Positions 1 to 6,326 of a stretch of DNA of 7,926 bases are shown piece after piece. Where the stretch lies: NCBI GenBank assembly GCA_900540545.1, contig UQGJ01000096.1:1-7926 (forward strand). The letters are read 5' to 3'. A model generated the notes under the pieces. The model saw only the letters and a list, made by a program, of their open reading frames with translations, made no database searches and was not told the origin of the DNA. Position numbers and translations under genes: made by a program. The first letter of the stretch is position 1, and every line of letters begins with the position of its first letter. Origin of the DNA: an uncultured Eubacteriales bacterium. GTDB taxonomy: Bacteria; Bacillota; Clostridia; Oscillospirales; Oscillospiraceae.

Positions 1-61
1 TCTTTCTCAAACGAGAAAGAGGACCCCCGCGCGGGAGCGCCGCCCCCGGAGGGGGACGCTC
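1..61 (+). other. Leader with two hairpins upstream of truB
   Basis: Two inverted repeats precede truB. The first (1–20) is a perfect 8-bp stem, TCTTTCTC / GAGAAAGA, around the loop AAAC. The second (35–61) pairs GAGCG with CGCTC at its base and CCCCC (43–47) with GGGGG (51–55) around the loop GGA, with a small asymmetric interior loop. A self-complementary CCCGCGCGGG at 26–35 could compete with the second hairpin. Neither stem is followed by a real T-run, so I do not call a terminator. They may be the tail of an upstream spacer, an intergenic repeat cut by the window edge, or a leader structure. No promoter is recognisable between here and truB. Confidence 0.45.
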
Positions 62-85
62 TTCATTCACGATGGGAGAAAATTT

Positions 86-958
86 ATGGCGAATGGAATC
101 ATTATCATCGACAAGCCCGCCGGGTGGACCAGCATGGATGTGTGCGCCAAGCTGCGGGGGATGCTCCGGGAGAGGCGCATTGGGCACGCCGGGACGCTGG
201 ACCCGATGGCCACGGGGGTGCTGCCCGTGTTTGTGGGGCGGGCCACCCGGGCGGTGGAGTTTGCCGACGGGGCCGGGAAGGAGTACGTGGCCGGGCTGCG
301 GCTGGGGCTGGTGACGGACACCCAGGACACCACGGGGACGGTACTGGAGGAGCATCCCGCCGCGGTGACGCGGGGGGAGCTGGAGGCGGTTTTGGAGGGG
401 TTCCGGGGGGACATCCTGCAAATCCCGCCCATGTACTCGGCCCTGAAGGTCAACGGCAAGAAGCTCTACGAGCTGGCCCGGAAGGGGCGGGAGGTGGAGC
501 GGAAGCCCCGGCCCGTGACCATCTACGGGCTGGAGGTGCTGGGAGAGGAACCGGGGGGGTTCACCCTGCGGGTGAAGTGCTCCAAGGGGACGTACGTCCG
601 GACCCTGTGCCACGACATCGGGGCGGCCCTGGGCTGCGGGGGGTGCATGAGCGCCCTGCGGCGGACCGAGGCGGCCGGGTTCACCCTGGACGACGCCGTG
701 ACCCTGGACGAGGTCCAGGCGGCGGCGGACCGAGGGGAGGGAGAAGCCATGCTCCTGCCGGTGGACGCCTATTTCCGGGACCACCCCGCGCTGACGGTGC
801 GGGGGGCGGCCGAGCGGAAGGTCCGCAACGGCAACGCCGTGGACTGGGCGGGGCCGGACGGGGTCTGCCGGGTCTACGGGGAGGGCGGGGACTTCCTCAT
901 GCTGGGGGAGGTCCGGGACGGCGTCCTCAGGACGGTGAAAAGTTTTTTTGAGGTGTAA
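86..958 (+). CDS. truB: tRNA pseudouridine(55) synthase TruB
   Basis: TruB isomerises U55 in the T-loop of most elongator tRNAs to pseudouridine in the cytoplasm. The 290-residue product has the usual family length. Residues 33–40 (GHAGTLDP) carry the catalytic aspartate D39, and the N-terminal IIIIDKPAGWTS stretch is the classic TruB opening. The conserved PPMYSALKVNGKKLYELAR segment contains Y117, and KGTYVRTL contains R172. The last ~60 residues (DAYFRDHPALTVR onward) fit the TruB C-terminal PUA-like RNA-binding region. The ATG at 86 is preceded by GGGAGA (74–79) with 6 bp spacing. The gene leads directly into ribF, a common bacterial order, often downstream of infB and rbfA, which would lie left of the window. 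No truncation or missing key residue is seen. Confidence 0.97.
   Translation: MANGIIIIDKPAGWTSMDVCAKLRGMLRERRIGHAGTLDPMATGVLPVFVGRATRAVEFADGAGKEYVAGLRLGLVTDTQDTTGTVLEEHPAAVTRGELEAVLEGFRGDILQIPPMYSALKVNGKKLYELARKGREVERKPRPVTIYGLEVLGEEPGGFTLRVKCSKGTYVRTLCHDIGAALGCGGCMSALRRTEAAGFTLDDAVTLDEVQAAADRGEGEAMLLPVDAYFRDHPALTVRGAAERKVRNGNAVDWAGPDGVCRVYGEGGDFLMLGEVRDGVLRTVKSFFEV
950..955 (+). promoter_or_regulatory. Ribosome binding site deciding the ribF TTG start
   Basis: GAGGTG at 950–955 lies inside the last codons of truB and is followed by a 7-nt gap to TTG at 963. This spacing favours TTG 963 over the in-frame TTG at 948, which has only a T-run just upstream and no purine-rich site. Termination of truB at 956–958 falls directly on this site, so ribF translation is probably coupled to truB. 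Confidence 0.7.
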
Positions 959-962
959 TGCT

Positions 963-1862
963 TTGAGTGATACCAGACGGGCGATTGCCCTGGGGTTTTT
1001 TGACGGGGTGCACAGGGGGCACGGGGCGCTGCTGCGCCGGGTGGGCCAGGTGGCGGAGGAGCGGGGGCTGGTCCCGGCGGCCTTCACCTTCGACCCCCAC
1101 CCGGAGAGCGTCATCATGGGGGCGCCCATGCCCCTGCTCACCAGTCCCGCGGAGCGGGCCGACCTCATGCGGCGGCTGTACGGCATCCGGGACGTCATCG
1201 TGGCCCGGTTCGACCAGCGGATGATGCGGATGCCCTGGCGGGAGTTCGTCACGGACTACCTGGTGGGGGAGAACGGGGCGGCCTACGTGGTGGCGGGGCA
1301 CGACTTCCACTTCGGCTACAAGGGGGAGGGCAACCCGGACCGGCTGAAGGCGCTGTGCGGCGAGCTGGGCGTGGGCTGCGACATCATCCCCAAGGTGGAG
1401 CGGGAGGGCATCACCATCTCCTCCACCTACATCCGGACCCTGGTGGCCCAGGGGGAGATGGAGCGGGCCAACGAGTTTTTGGGCCACCCCCACACCCTCA
1501 CCGACCGGGTGAGCCACGGGAAGAAGCTGGGCTCCACCCTGGGGTTCCCCACGGTGAACCTCCACTTCCCGGAGGGGGTGCTGGTGCCCGCCTACGGGGT
1601 GTACGCCACCCGGGTATGGCTGGAGGACGGGAGCAGCTACGCGGCTGTGACCAACGTGGGGGTCCGCCCCACGGTGGACGACGGAGACCGGGTCAGCGTG
1701 GAGGGGTATCTGCTGGACTTTTCCGGGGACCTCTACGGCCAGACCATCCGCATGGAGTTCTTCAAGCGTCTGCGGGGGGAGCGGAAGTTCCCCAGCCTGG
1801 AGGCGCTGCGGGAGGAGGTCATGCGGAACGCGGAGGAGACGAGGGAATACTTTCAGAATTAA
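963..1862 (+). CDS. ribF: Bifunctional riboflavin kinase / FAD synthetase RibF
   Basis: RibF phosphorylates riboflavin to FMN and adenylylates FMN to FAD, supplying flavin cofactors in the cytoplasm. Numbering from TTG 963 gives 299 residues, typical for the family. The N-terminal adenylyltransferase half shows ALGFFDGVHRGH with the HxGH nucleotide-binding motif at H17–H20, then GHDFHFGYKGEGN near residue 113, and ISSTYIR at ~152–158. The C-terminal flavokinase half shows GKKLGSTLGFPTVN (186–199) including the PTxN motif, and FFKRLRGERKF near 266–276. The start sits 5 nt after the truB stop, giving a very short N-terminus before the first beta strand. An alternative start at 948 would add five residues. 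The TAA stop sits in an AT-rich stretch leading into an intergenic repeat. Confidence 0.95.
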   Translation: MSDTRRAIALGFFDGVHRGHGALLRRVGQVAEERGLVPAAFTFDPHPESVIMGAPMPLLTSPAERADLMRRLYGIRDVIVARFDQRMMRMPWREFVTDYLVGENGAAYVVAGHDFHFGYKGEGNPDRLKALCGELGVGCDIIPKVEREGITISSTYIRTLVAQGEMERANEFLGHPHTLTDRVSHGKKLGSTLGFPTVNLHFPEGVLVPAYGVYATRVWLEDGSSYAAVTNVGVRPTVDDGDRVSVEGYLLDFSGDLYGQTIRMEFFKRLRGERKFPSLEALREEVMRNAEETREYFQN

Positions 1863-1882
1863 GAATGAAGAATTGAGATGGA

Positions 1883-1948
1883 CGGCCCCTTCCGGCCGCT
1901 GCGGCGGCCACCTCCCCCATTCCTTCGGAATAGGGGAGGCAGGGACGG
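1883..1948. repeat. Two-hairpin intergenic repeat, copy A
   Basis: This 66-nt element lies in the ribF–DUF1576 spacer. Hairpin 1 is GGCCGC (1894–1899), loop TGCG, GCGGCC (1904–1909). Hairpin 2 is CCTCCCCCATTCC (1911–1923), loop TTC, GGAATAGGGGAGG (1927–1939), a 13-position stem with one C/A mismatch (1918 vs 1932). The same element recurs in the same orientation at 3414–3477 with altered stem and loop bases but the same fold. On the minus strand the mismatch becomes a G·U wobble, so a minus-strand RNA would pair fully. An AT-rich GAATTAAGAATGAAGAATTG run (about 1857–1876) precedes it. It may be a non-autonomous mobile repeat or a structured RNA module; the function is unknown. Confidence 0.8.
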
Positions 1949-1989
1949 GGGACGGGGGGATTCCTTGGATGAGACGCAGGGGGGATTTT

Positions 1990-3357
1990 ATGCGATACAA
2001 ATTCATGTACCGGCTGATCGCCATCTACTGCGCCGCTTTGGTGGCGGCCGCCGTCGTCTTTGACGACCCGCTCAACGTCTGGGACGGGCTGGTGAAAATC
2101 GTCACCATGCAGGACGTGCTCATCACCGACTATATCCAAATCGCCGGGCCGGGGGCGGCCTTCCTCAACGCGGCGCTGGTGACGTTGGCCAGCCTGGGGC
2201 TGCTGTACGTGTCCAAGGACCCCCTCAACGGCTTTACCATCGTGGAGATCGGGCTGATGTCGGGCTTCGCCCTGTTCGGGAAGAACATCTACAACATCTG
2301 GCCCATCTTTCTGGGGACCTGGCTCTACGCCAAGGTGCAGAAGGAGCCCTTTTCCAAGTACGCTTCGGTGGCCCTGCTGGCGACGGCTTTGAGCCCCATG
2401 GTGAGCTACATGGGGCTGGGCAGCCAGTACGCCCACCTCATCAGCGGGGTGCTGGTGGGGACCTTCATCGGGTTCATCCTGCCGCCCTTGTCGGCCTACA
2501 CCTACAAGGTGCAGAACGGCATGAACCTCTACAACATGGGCTTTGCCTGCGGGCTGTTGGCCATGATGATGGTGCCCATCCTCACCGCCGTGGGGGACGC
2601 GCCCACCACGGCCCTCTACTGGGCCAAGGGGTACAACACCCAGTTCGGCATCGCCATGGCGGTGCTGTGCGCGGTGCTCATCGTGGGGGGACTGTTCTTC
2701 ACGGAGAAGCCGGCCTGGGCGGCCTGGGCGGGCTACCGGCGGCTGCTGGAGACCTCCGGCCGGGCGCCCAGCGACTATCTGCGCATGTTCGGGGCGGCCC
2801 CGGTGCTCATCAACATGGGGGTCAACGGCCTCATCGCCACGGGGTACATACTCCTCACCGGGGGGGACCTGAACGGGCCGACCCTGGGCGGCATCCTCAC
2901 CATCGTGGGCTTTTCCGCCTACGGCAAGCACGCCCGGAACATCGTGCCCGTCATGGGCGGGGTGCTGCTGGGGAGTATCTTCCTCCACTTCAACGTCAAC
3001 GACCCGGCGGTGCAGCTGGCCGCCCTGTTCGGCACCACGCTGGCCCCCTTCGCCGGGGTGTTCCGCTGGCCCGCCGGAGTGCTGGCCGGGTTCCTGCACT
3101 CGGCGGTGGTCCTCCAGGCCGGTAGCGTGCTGGCGGGGGTGAACCTCTACAACAACGGGTTTTCCGGGGGGCTTATCGCTATTGTTCTGTTCCCCACCAT
3201 CACCGCAATCGTGCGGCGGCGGAAGCCGGAGCTGCTGCCCCGGGACCTGTTTCAGATTTTCCAGGAGGATACGCCGGTGCCCACCGAGCGGGACGTGGCC
3301 AAGCGGCCCGAGGACCAGTTGGGCGAGCCGTTTCCTGGGGGGGAGAAGAAGGAATAG
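1990..3357 (+). CDS. DUF1576 polytopic membrane protein
   Basis: The 455-residue product is an integral inner-membrane protein with about ten or more hydrophobic segments and no N-terminal secretion signal beyond the first transmembrane helix. I recognise it as the DUF1576 type, a family without established substrate. Two halves repeat: residues 47–190 and 262–397 each begin with a DY motif, carry LNGxT…GF…GK…NI.P in the middle, and end with NLYN[MN]GF..GL.A (N179 and N385). This is a clear internal duplication, as in many transporters and channels. A charged tail from ~420 is probably cytosolic. ATG 1990 is chosen for the AGGGGGG site (1978–1984) 5 nt upstream; ATG 1969 would add seven residues, and longer frames would read through the repeat. 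A transport role is inference from topology only. Confidence 0.85.
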   Translation: MRYKFMYRLIAIYCAALVAAAVVFDDPLNVWDGLVKIVTMQDVLITDYIQIAGPGAAFLNAALVTLASLGLLYVSKDPLNGFTIVEIGLMSGFALFGKNIYNIWPIFLGTWLYAKVQKEPFSKYASVALLATALSPMVSYMGLGSQYAHLISGVLVGTFIGFILPPLSAYTYKVQNGMNLYNMGFACGLLAMMMVPILTAVGDAPTTALYWAKGYNTQFGIAMAVLCAVLIVGGLFFTEKPAWAAWAGYRRLLETSGRAPSDYLRMFGAAPVLINMGVNGLIATGYILLTGGDLNGPTLGGILTIVGFSAYGKHARNIVPVMGGVLLGSIFLHFNVNDPAVQLAALFGTTLAPFAGVFRWPAGVLAGFLHSAVVLQAGSVLAGVNLYNNGFSGGLIAIVLFPTITAIVRRRKPELLPRDLFQIFQEDTPVPTERDVAKRPEDQLGEPFPGGEKKE

Positions 3358-3366
3358 AACCTTGGA

Positions 3367-3398
3367 GGGGGCCGGTCGAGAGACCGGCCCCCTTTTTT
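3367..3398 (+). terminator. Rho-independent terminator after the DUF1576 gene
   Basis: A perfect 11-bp stem, GGGGGCCGGTC / GACCGGCCCCC, closes on a GAGA tetraloop (3378–3381) and is followed by six Ts (3393–3398). It begins 9 nt after the DUF1576 stop codon, marking the end of the truB–ribF–DUF1576 transcript and separating it from the surface-protein unit downstream. Confidence 0.95.
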
Positions 3399-3413
3399 GT
3401 GAGGACGGGAGGG

Positions 3414-3477
3414 CGGCCCCTTCCGGCCCTGCGGGGCCACCTCCCCCATTCCGGTGGAATAGGGGAGGCAGGGACGG
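3414..3477. repeat. Two-hairpin intergenic repeat, copy B
   Basis: This second copy of the element is 64 nt and lies between the terminator at 3367–3398 and the promoter at 3498–3526. Hairpin 1 is GGCCC (3425–3429), loop TGCG, GGGCC (3434–3438): one base pair shorter than in copy A and changed on both arms, so pairing is kept. Hairpin 2 has identical arms to copy A (3440–3452 and 3456–3468) including the same C/A mismatch, but the loop is GGT instead of TTC. Flanking blocks CGGCCCCTTCC and CAGGGACGG are shared. It is in direct orientation to copy A, about 1.5 kb away, with the DUF1576 gene between them. Confidence 0.8.
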
Positions 3478-3497
3478 ATGGGTTACATAAAAAGTGG

Positions 3498-3526
3498 ATG
3501 ACAGATGAGAGAAAAACGATTATAAT
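3498..3526 (+). promoter_or_regulatory. Sigma-A type promoter of the surface-protein operon
   Basis: The −10 box is a perfect TATAAT (3521–3526). A −35 box, ATGACA (3498–3503), matches TTGACA at five of six positions with the optimal 17-bp spacer. Transcription would start near 3533, giving a ~43-nt leader before the ATG at 3576. The promoter starts 21 bp after repeat copy B and lies in a locally AT-rich stretch. It is the clearest promoter in the window; no operator or riboswitch is evident in the short leader. Confidence 0.85.
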
Positions 3527-3575
3527 AGGGGAAAAGCGTGACGAAACAGCGCAAATCGATGGGAGGAACGGACCA

Positions 3576-6326
3576 ATGAGGCTGCGGAGATGGATGGCGG
3601 CGGTACTGGCGGCGGCCATGGTACTGGCGGTGCCGGTATGGGCGGCGGAAAACGAGCCGAAAGTGGAGGGAAATCAGGAGAGTGGGTACACCGTGACCTG
3701 CGCCGGGGAGGCGGGGATGCGGTATACGCTGATGATATTGAAGGAAGGGGCGGACCCGTTGGCGCTGAAGAGCGGGGACATCCTTTACAGCGCGGTGGCG
3801 ACGGCGGATGATAACGCGACTGTCACCTTTTCCGACGTGCGGCTGCGGGTGAACCGCGGGGCGGACGTGTACGTCAGCGGCCTGGAGGGGGTGGCGGCGA
3901 AGGGGAGCATTCCGGTGCCCGGAAGCCCTGTGACCGTCCAAGTGACCGCCGAGGGGCGGGCCAAGCCCACGGGGGCGGTGGCGACGCTCTATGACATGGA
4001 TGGAAGGGAGCTCCAGACCCTGACGGTGCCGCCCTCCGGGCTGTGCGAATTCGACGCGGTGGAGGGGCCTTCATGCCACCTGGAGGTCAAGCTGGCCGGC
4101 TATTTAGCCGGGCAGAAGAATTTAGCCCTGCCCGCGGATAAGCCGCTGTTTTCTACTTCGGTGACGCTCTTCCCCGGCGACGTGAACGGGGACGGGCAGG
4201 TGACGCCGTTGGATTTGACACTGGTGCTGAAAAATCTGGAGAATGTGGGCCCGGCCATTCAGCCTGCCGCCGCCGATCTGGACGGAGACGGCGCGGGGAC
4301 CGGGGAGGACGTGAACCTACTGACCAAGCATTTCCTGGAGACGAGCGGGGGGGCCATACAGCAGTGCAACATCACGGAAGAGACTGTTGAGCCAAAAGCG
4401 GGGACAGGGCTGAACGGACCGGAGGCAGCGGTGACGTACAGCGGGGACGGGGGCTACAAGCTGACGGTAGCGGCGGGCGCGCCCGATGGGCTGGCCCAGT
4501 TGGACCTGGCGCTGTCCTATGACAACGTGCTGGTTCAAGTGACCGGGGTAAAGAGCCTGCTGAAGGACGCAAAGGGCGCGGCTTACCATGGGCTGCGCAT
4601 GGCGGCGGGGTCCGGTGAGCGGACGGTGGAGCTATATACCCTCTACTCCCTGCATCCGCTGACAGAGATGACCACCTTGCAGGATGTACTGGAAATCCAG
4701 TTTGCGTTTACCGCCGGGTACGGTCCGGCCGACCTCAGCCGGGACACCTTCCGGGTGGAGACTGAAAAGAGCCCCGTGAATGCGCTGAGCTGGCTTTTTA
4801 AGGGTGAAGCCCTGGAAAACGAGGCCGGGGTGCGGGTGACGGATGGGACGTATACCGCCTACGAGCCCACGGCGGTGCTGACCTACAAGCTGACCGGGAA
4901 CCTGGCCATCTCCGGCACCGCCGGGGTGGGGCAGACCCTGACGGCCGGCCTGCCGGGGCTGGTGCTGGGGACGGATTACAACCTGGAATGGCTGCGGGGA
5001 AGCAATGTGATCCCGGGGGAACTGGGGCAAACCTACACCGTGACCAGCGCCGACCAGGGCAAGTCCGTGATGGCGCGGGCCACGGGGGCGGGCCTCTATG
5101 AAGGCACACTGATCTCCAACAGCATCGCGATCCCCGCCGCGTCCACGGGAGACGGCGGTGGTGGCGGTGGCGGCGGAGGTGGGGGCGGAGGAGCGCCCGC
5201 GCCTGTTACGCCGGAGAAGCCCCTGGAGACGCCCGGTGTGGAGTCCGGGGACGGCACCGCCACGGTGAAGCCGGAGGCGGTCAAGGATAAGGACGGCGGC
5301 TATACCGCCAGCGTGGACGCCGAGACCGCCAAGGGGCTGGCCCAGGCGGAGGTGGCGGTCATCGCCCCCGTGGTGGGGGCGGACGCCGAGGCGGTGTCCG
5401 TGGAGCTGTCCCTGGAGGCGGCCCAGGCGCTGGCGAAGGCAGGGACGGTGCGGGTGGAGACCCCCGCCGCCCGCCTGGACCTCAGCGGCGCGGCGTTGGC
5501 GGGGCTGACGGGGCCGGTGTCCCTGGGGACCGCGCTGCGGCCCGACGGGACCGTGGCCGTGACGGTGACGGCGGACGGCAAGGCCGTGGAGTCCATTCCC
5601 GGCGGGCTGACCGCCACATTGGCGGCCCCGGAGGCCGGGGCGGGGACGGTGTGCGTCCTGGTCCGGCCCGACGGCACCGAGGAGGTGGTCCGCAAGTCCG
5701 CCCTCACCGGGGACGGGATGGCCGCCCTGCTGGACGGCTCCGCCGTGCTGAAACTGGAGGACAGGGCAAAGACCTTTACAGATACTGGGGACCATTGGGC
5801 CGCCGACAGCGTGGCCTTCGTGTCGGCCCGGGACCTGTTCCAGGGGACCGGGGAGGACGTGTTCTCCCCCGGCCTGGAGATGGACCGGGGGATGCTGGCC
5901 ACGGTGCTGTACCGGCTGGAGGGGGAGCCCCAGGCGGGGACCCCCGTCTTTGCCGACGTGGCGGAGACGGACTATTTCGCTCCGGCGGTGGCCTGGGCCG
6001 GGGCGGCGGGTATCGTCACCGGCAGCGGGGAGGGCTTTGCCCCCCGGGACCCGGTGAGCCGGGAACAGCTGGCCGCCATGCTCCAGCGGTACGCCGTCCA
6101 CGCGGGGCTGGAGACCCCGGCGGCGGGGAAGCTGGACGGCTTCGCGGACGGGGAACAGGTCTCCGGCTGGGCCGGGGACGCCGTGGCCTGGGCCGTGGGG
6201 GCGGGCATCATCGCGGGGAAGGACGGGGACCGTCTGGACCCGGCGGGGACCGCCACCCGGGCCGAGGTGGCGGTCATGCTCCAGCGCTTTACCACCTATC
6301 TGGTGACGGGAGGGAAGACGGTATGA
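3576..6326 (+). CDS. Secreted dockerin/cohesin-like SLH wall-anchored protein
   Basis: This 916-residue modular surface protein starts at ATG 3576, with GGGAGG (3561–3566) 9 nt upstream; the open frame extends left into the repeat, but that part lacks a start context. Modules in order: signal peptide (1–~25, cleaved near VWA-AE); a beta-rich region to ~120; a carboxypeptidase-regulatory-like fold (~122–200); a dockerin type I with calcium loops D202-x-N204-x-D206…D213 and D234-x-D236-x-D238…D245; a beta-sandwich resembling cohesin (~280–428, LSYDNVLVQVTGV near 313); an Ig-like domain (~436–520); 13 glycines (527–539); a pre-SLH domain (~545–730); and three SLH repeats (~733–778, 791–835, 855–905). 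SLH triplets bind pyruvylated wall polymer, so the protein is probably fixed to the wall and shows its N-terminal modules outward. It overlaps the protease gene by ATGA. Its ligand is unknown; the cohesin-like call is tentative. Confidence 0.88.
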   Translation: MRLRRWMAAVLAAAMVLAVPVWAAENEPKVEGNQESGYTVTCAGEAGMRYTLMILKEGADPLALKSGDILYSAVATADDNATVTFSDVRLRVNRGADVYVSGLEGVAAKGSIPVPGSPVTVQVTAEGRAKPTGAVATLYDMDGRELQTLTVPPSGLCEFDAVEGPSCHLEVKLAGYLAGQKNLALPADKPLFSTSVTLFPGDVNGDGQVTPLDLTLVLKNLENVGPAIQPAAADLDGDGAGTGEDVNLLTKHFLETSGGAIQQCNITEETVEPKAGTGLNGPEAAVTYSGDGGYKLTVAAGAPDGLAQLDLALSYDNVLVQVTGVKSLLKDAKGAAYHGLRMAAGSGERTVELYTLYSLHPLTEMTTLQDVLEIQFAFTAGYGPADLSRDTFRVETEKSPVNALSWLFKGEALENEAGVRVTDGTYTAYEPTAVLTYKLTGNLAISGTAGVGQTLTAGLPGLVLGTDYNLEWLRGSNVIPGELGQTYTVTSADQGKSVMARATGAGLYEGTLISNSIAIPAASTGDGGGGGGGGGGGGGAPAPVTPEKPLETPGVESGDGTATVKPEAVKDKDGGYTASVDAETAKGLAQAEVAVIAPVVGADAEAVSVELSLEAAQALAKAGTVRVETPAARLDLSGAALAGLTGPVSLGTALRPDGTVAVTVTADGKAVESIPGGLTATLAAPEAGAGTVCVLVRPDGTEEVVRKSALTGDGMAALLDGSAVLKLEDRAKTFTDTGDHWAADSVAFVSARDLFQGTGEDVFSPGLEMDRGMLATVLYRLEGEPQAGTPVFADVAETDYFAPAVAWAGAAGIVTGSGEGFAPRDPVSREQLAAMLQRYAVHAGLETPAAGKLDGFADGEQVSGWAGDAVAWAVGAGIIAGKDGDRLDPAGTATRAEVAVMLQRFTTYLVTGGKTV
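5154..5192 (+). repeat. Poly-glycine linker tract in the SLH protein
   Basis: Thirteen consecutive glycine codons use all four GGN forms, separating the ligand-type modules (dockerin, cohesin-like, Ig-like) from the pre-SLH and wall-binding part. The mixed codons argue for a selected flexible linker rather than recent slippage of one triplet. It is followed by a proline-rich APAPVTPEKP segment, a typical hinge. Confidence 0.8.

Noticed and set aside
1..20. Terminator of an upstream gene
   Set aside because: The 8-bp stem is perfect but AT-rich and has no T-run after it; the following bases are GGACCCCC.
1873..1989. N-terminal extension of the DUF1576 protein from 1873
   Set aside because: The extension is repeat copy A read as protein and recurs in similar form before 3576. 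ATG 1990 with AGGGGGG upstream fits better.
1819..3099. Minus-strand open frame opposite ribF end and the DUF1576 gene
   Set aside because: The His/Gly/Gln-rich translation is typical of antisense reading of GC-rich membrane-protein codons; it also crosses the repeat element.
3399..3575. N-terminal extension of the SLH protein from 3399
   Set aside because: It would be translated through repeat copy B and start upstream of the promoter at 3498–3526. ATG 3576 has a good ribosome site and opens on a proper signal peptide.
4632..6101. Long minus-strand open frame (489 codons) opposite the SLH protein
   Set aside because: It is a shadow of G/C-ending codons on the + strand: His/Gly/Arg/Pro-rich with no recognisable domain, opposite a gene with clear SLH and dockerin motifs.
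5651..6322. Upstream extension of the protease reading frame to 5651
   Set aside because: This is the second frame of the SLH domain region, rich in Gly and Arg. ATG 6323 has a ribosome site, an ATGA overlap and a signal peptide.
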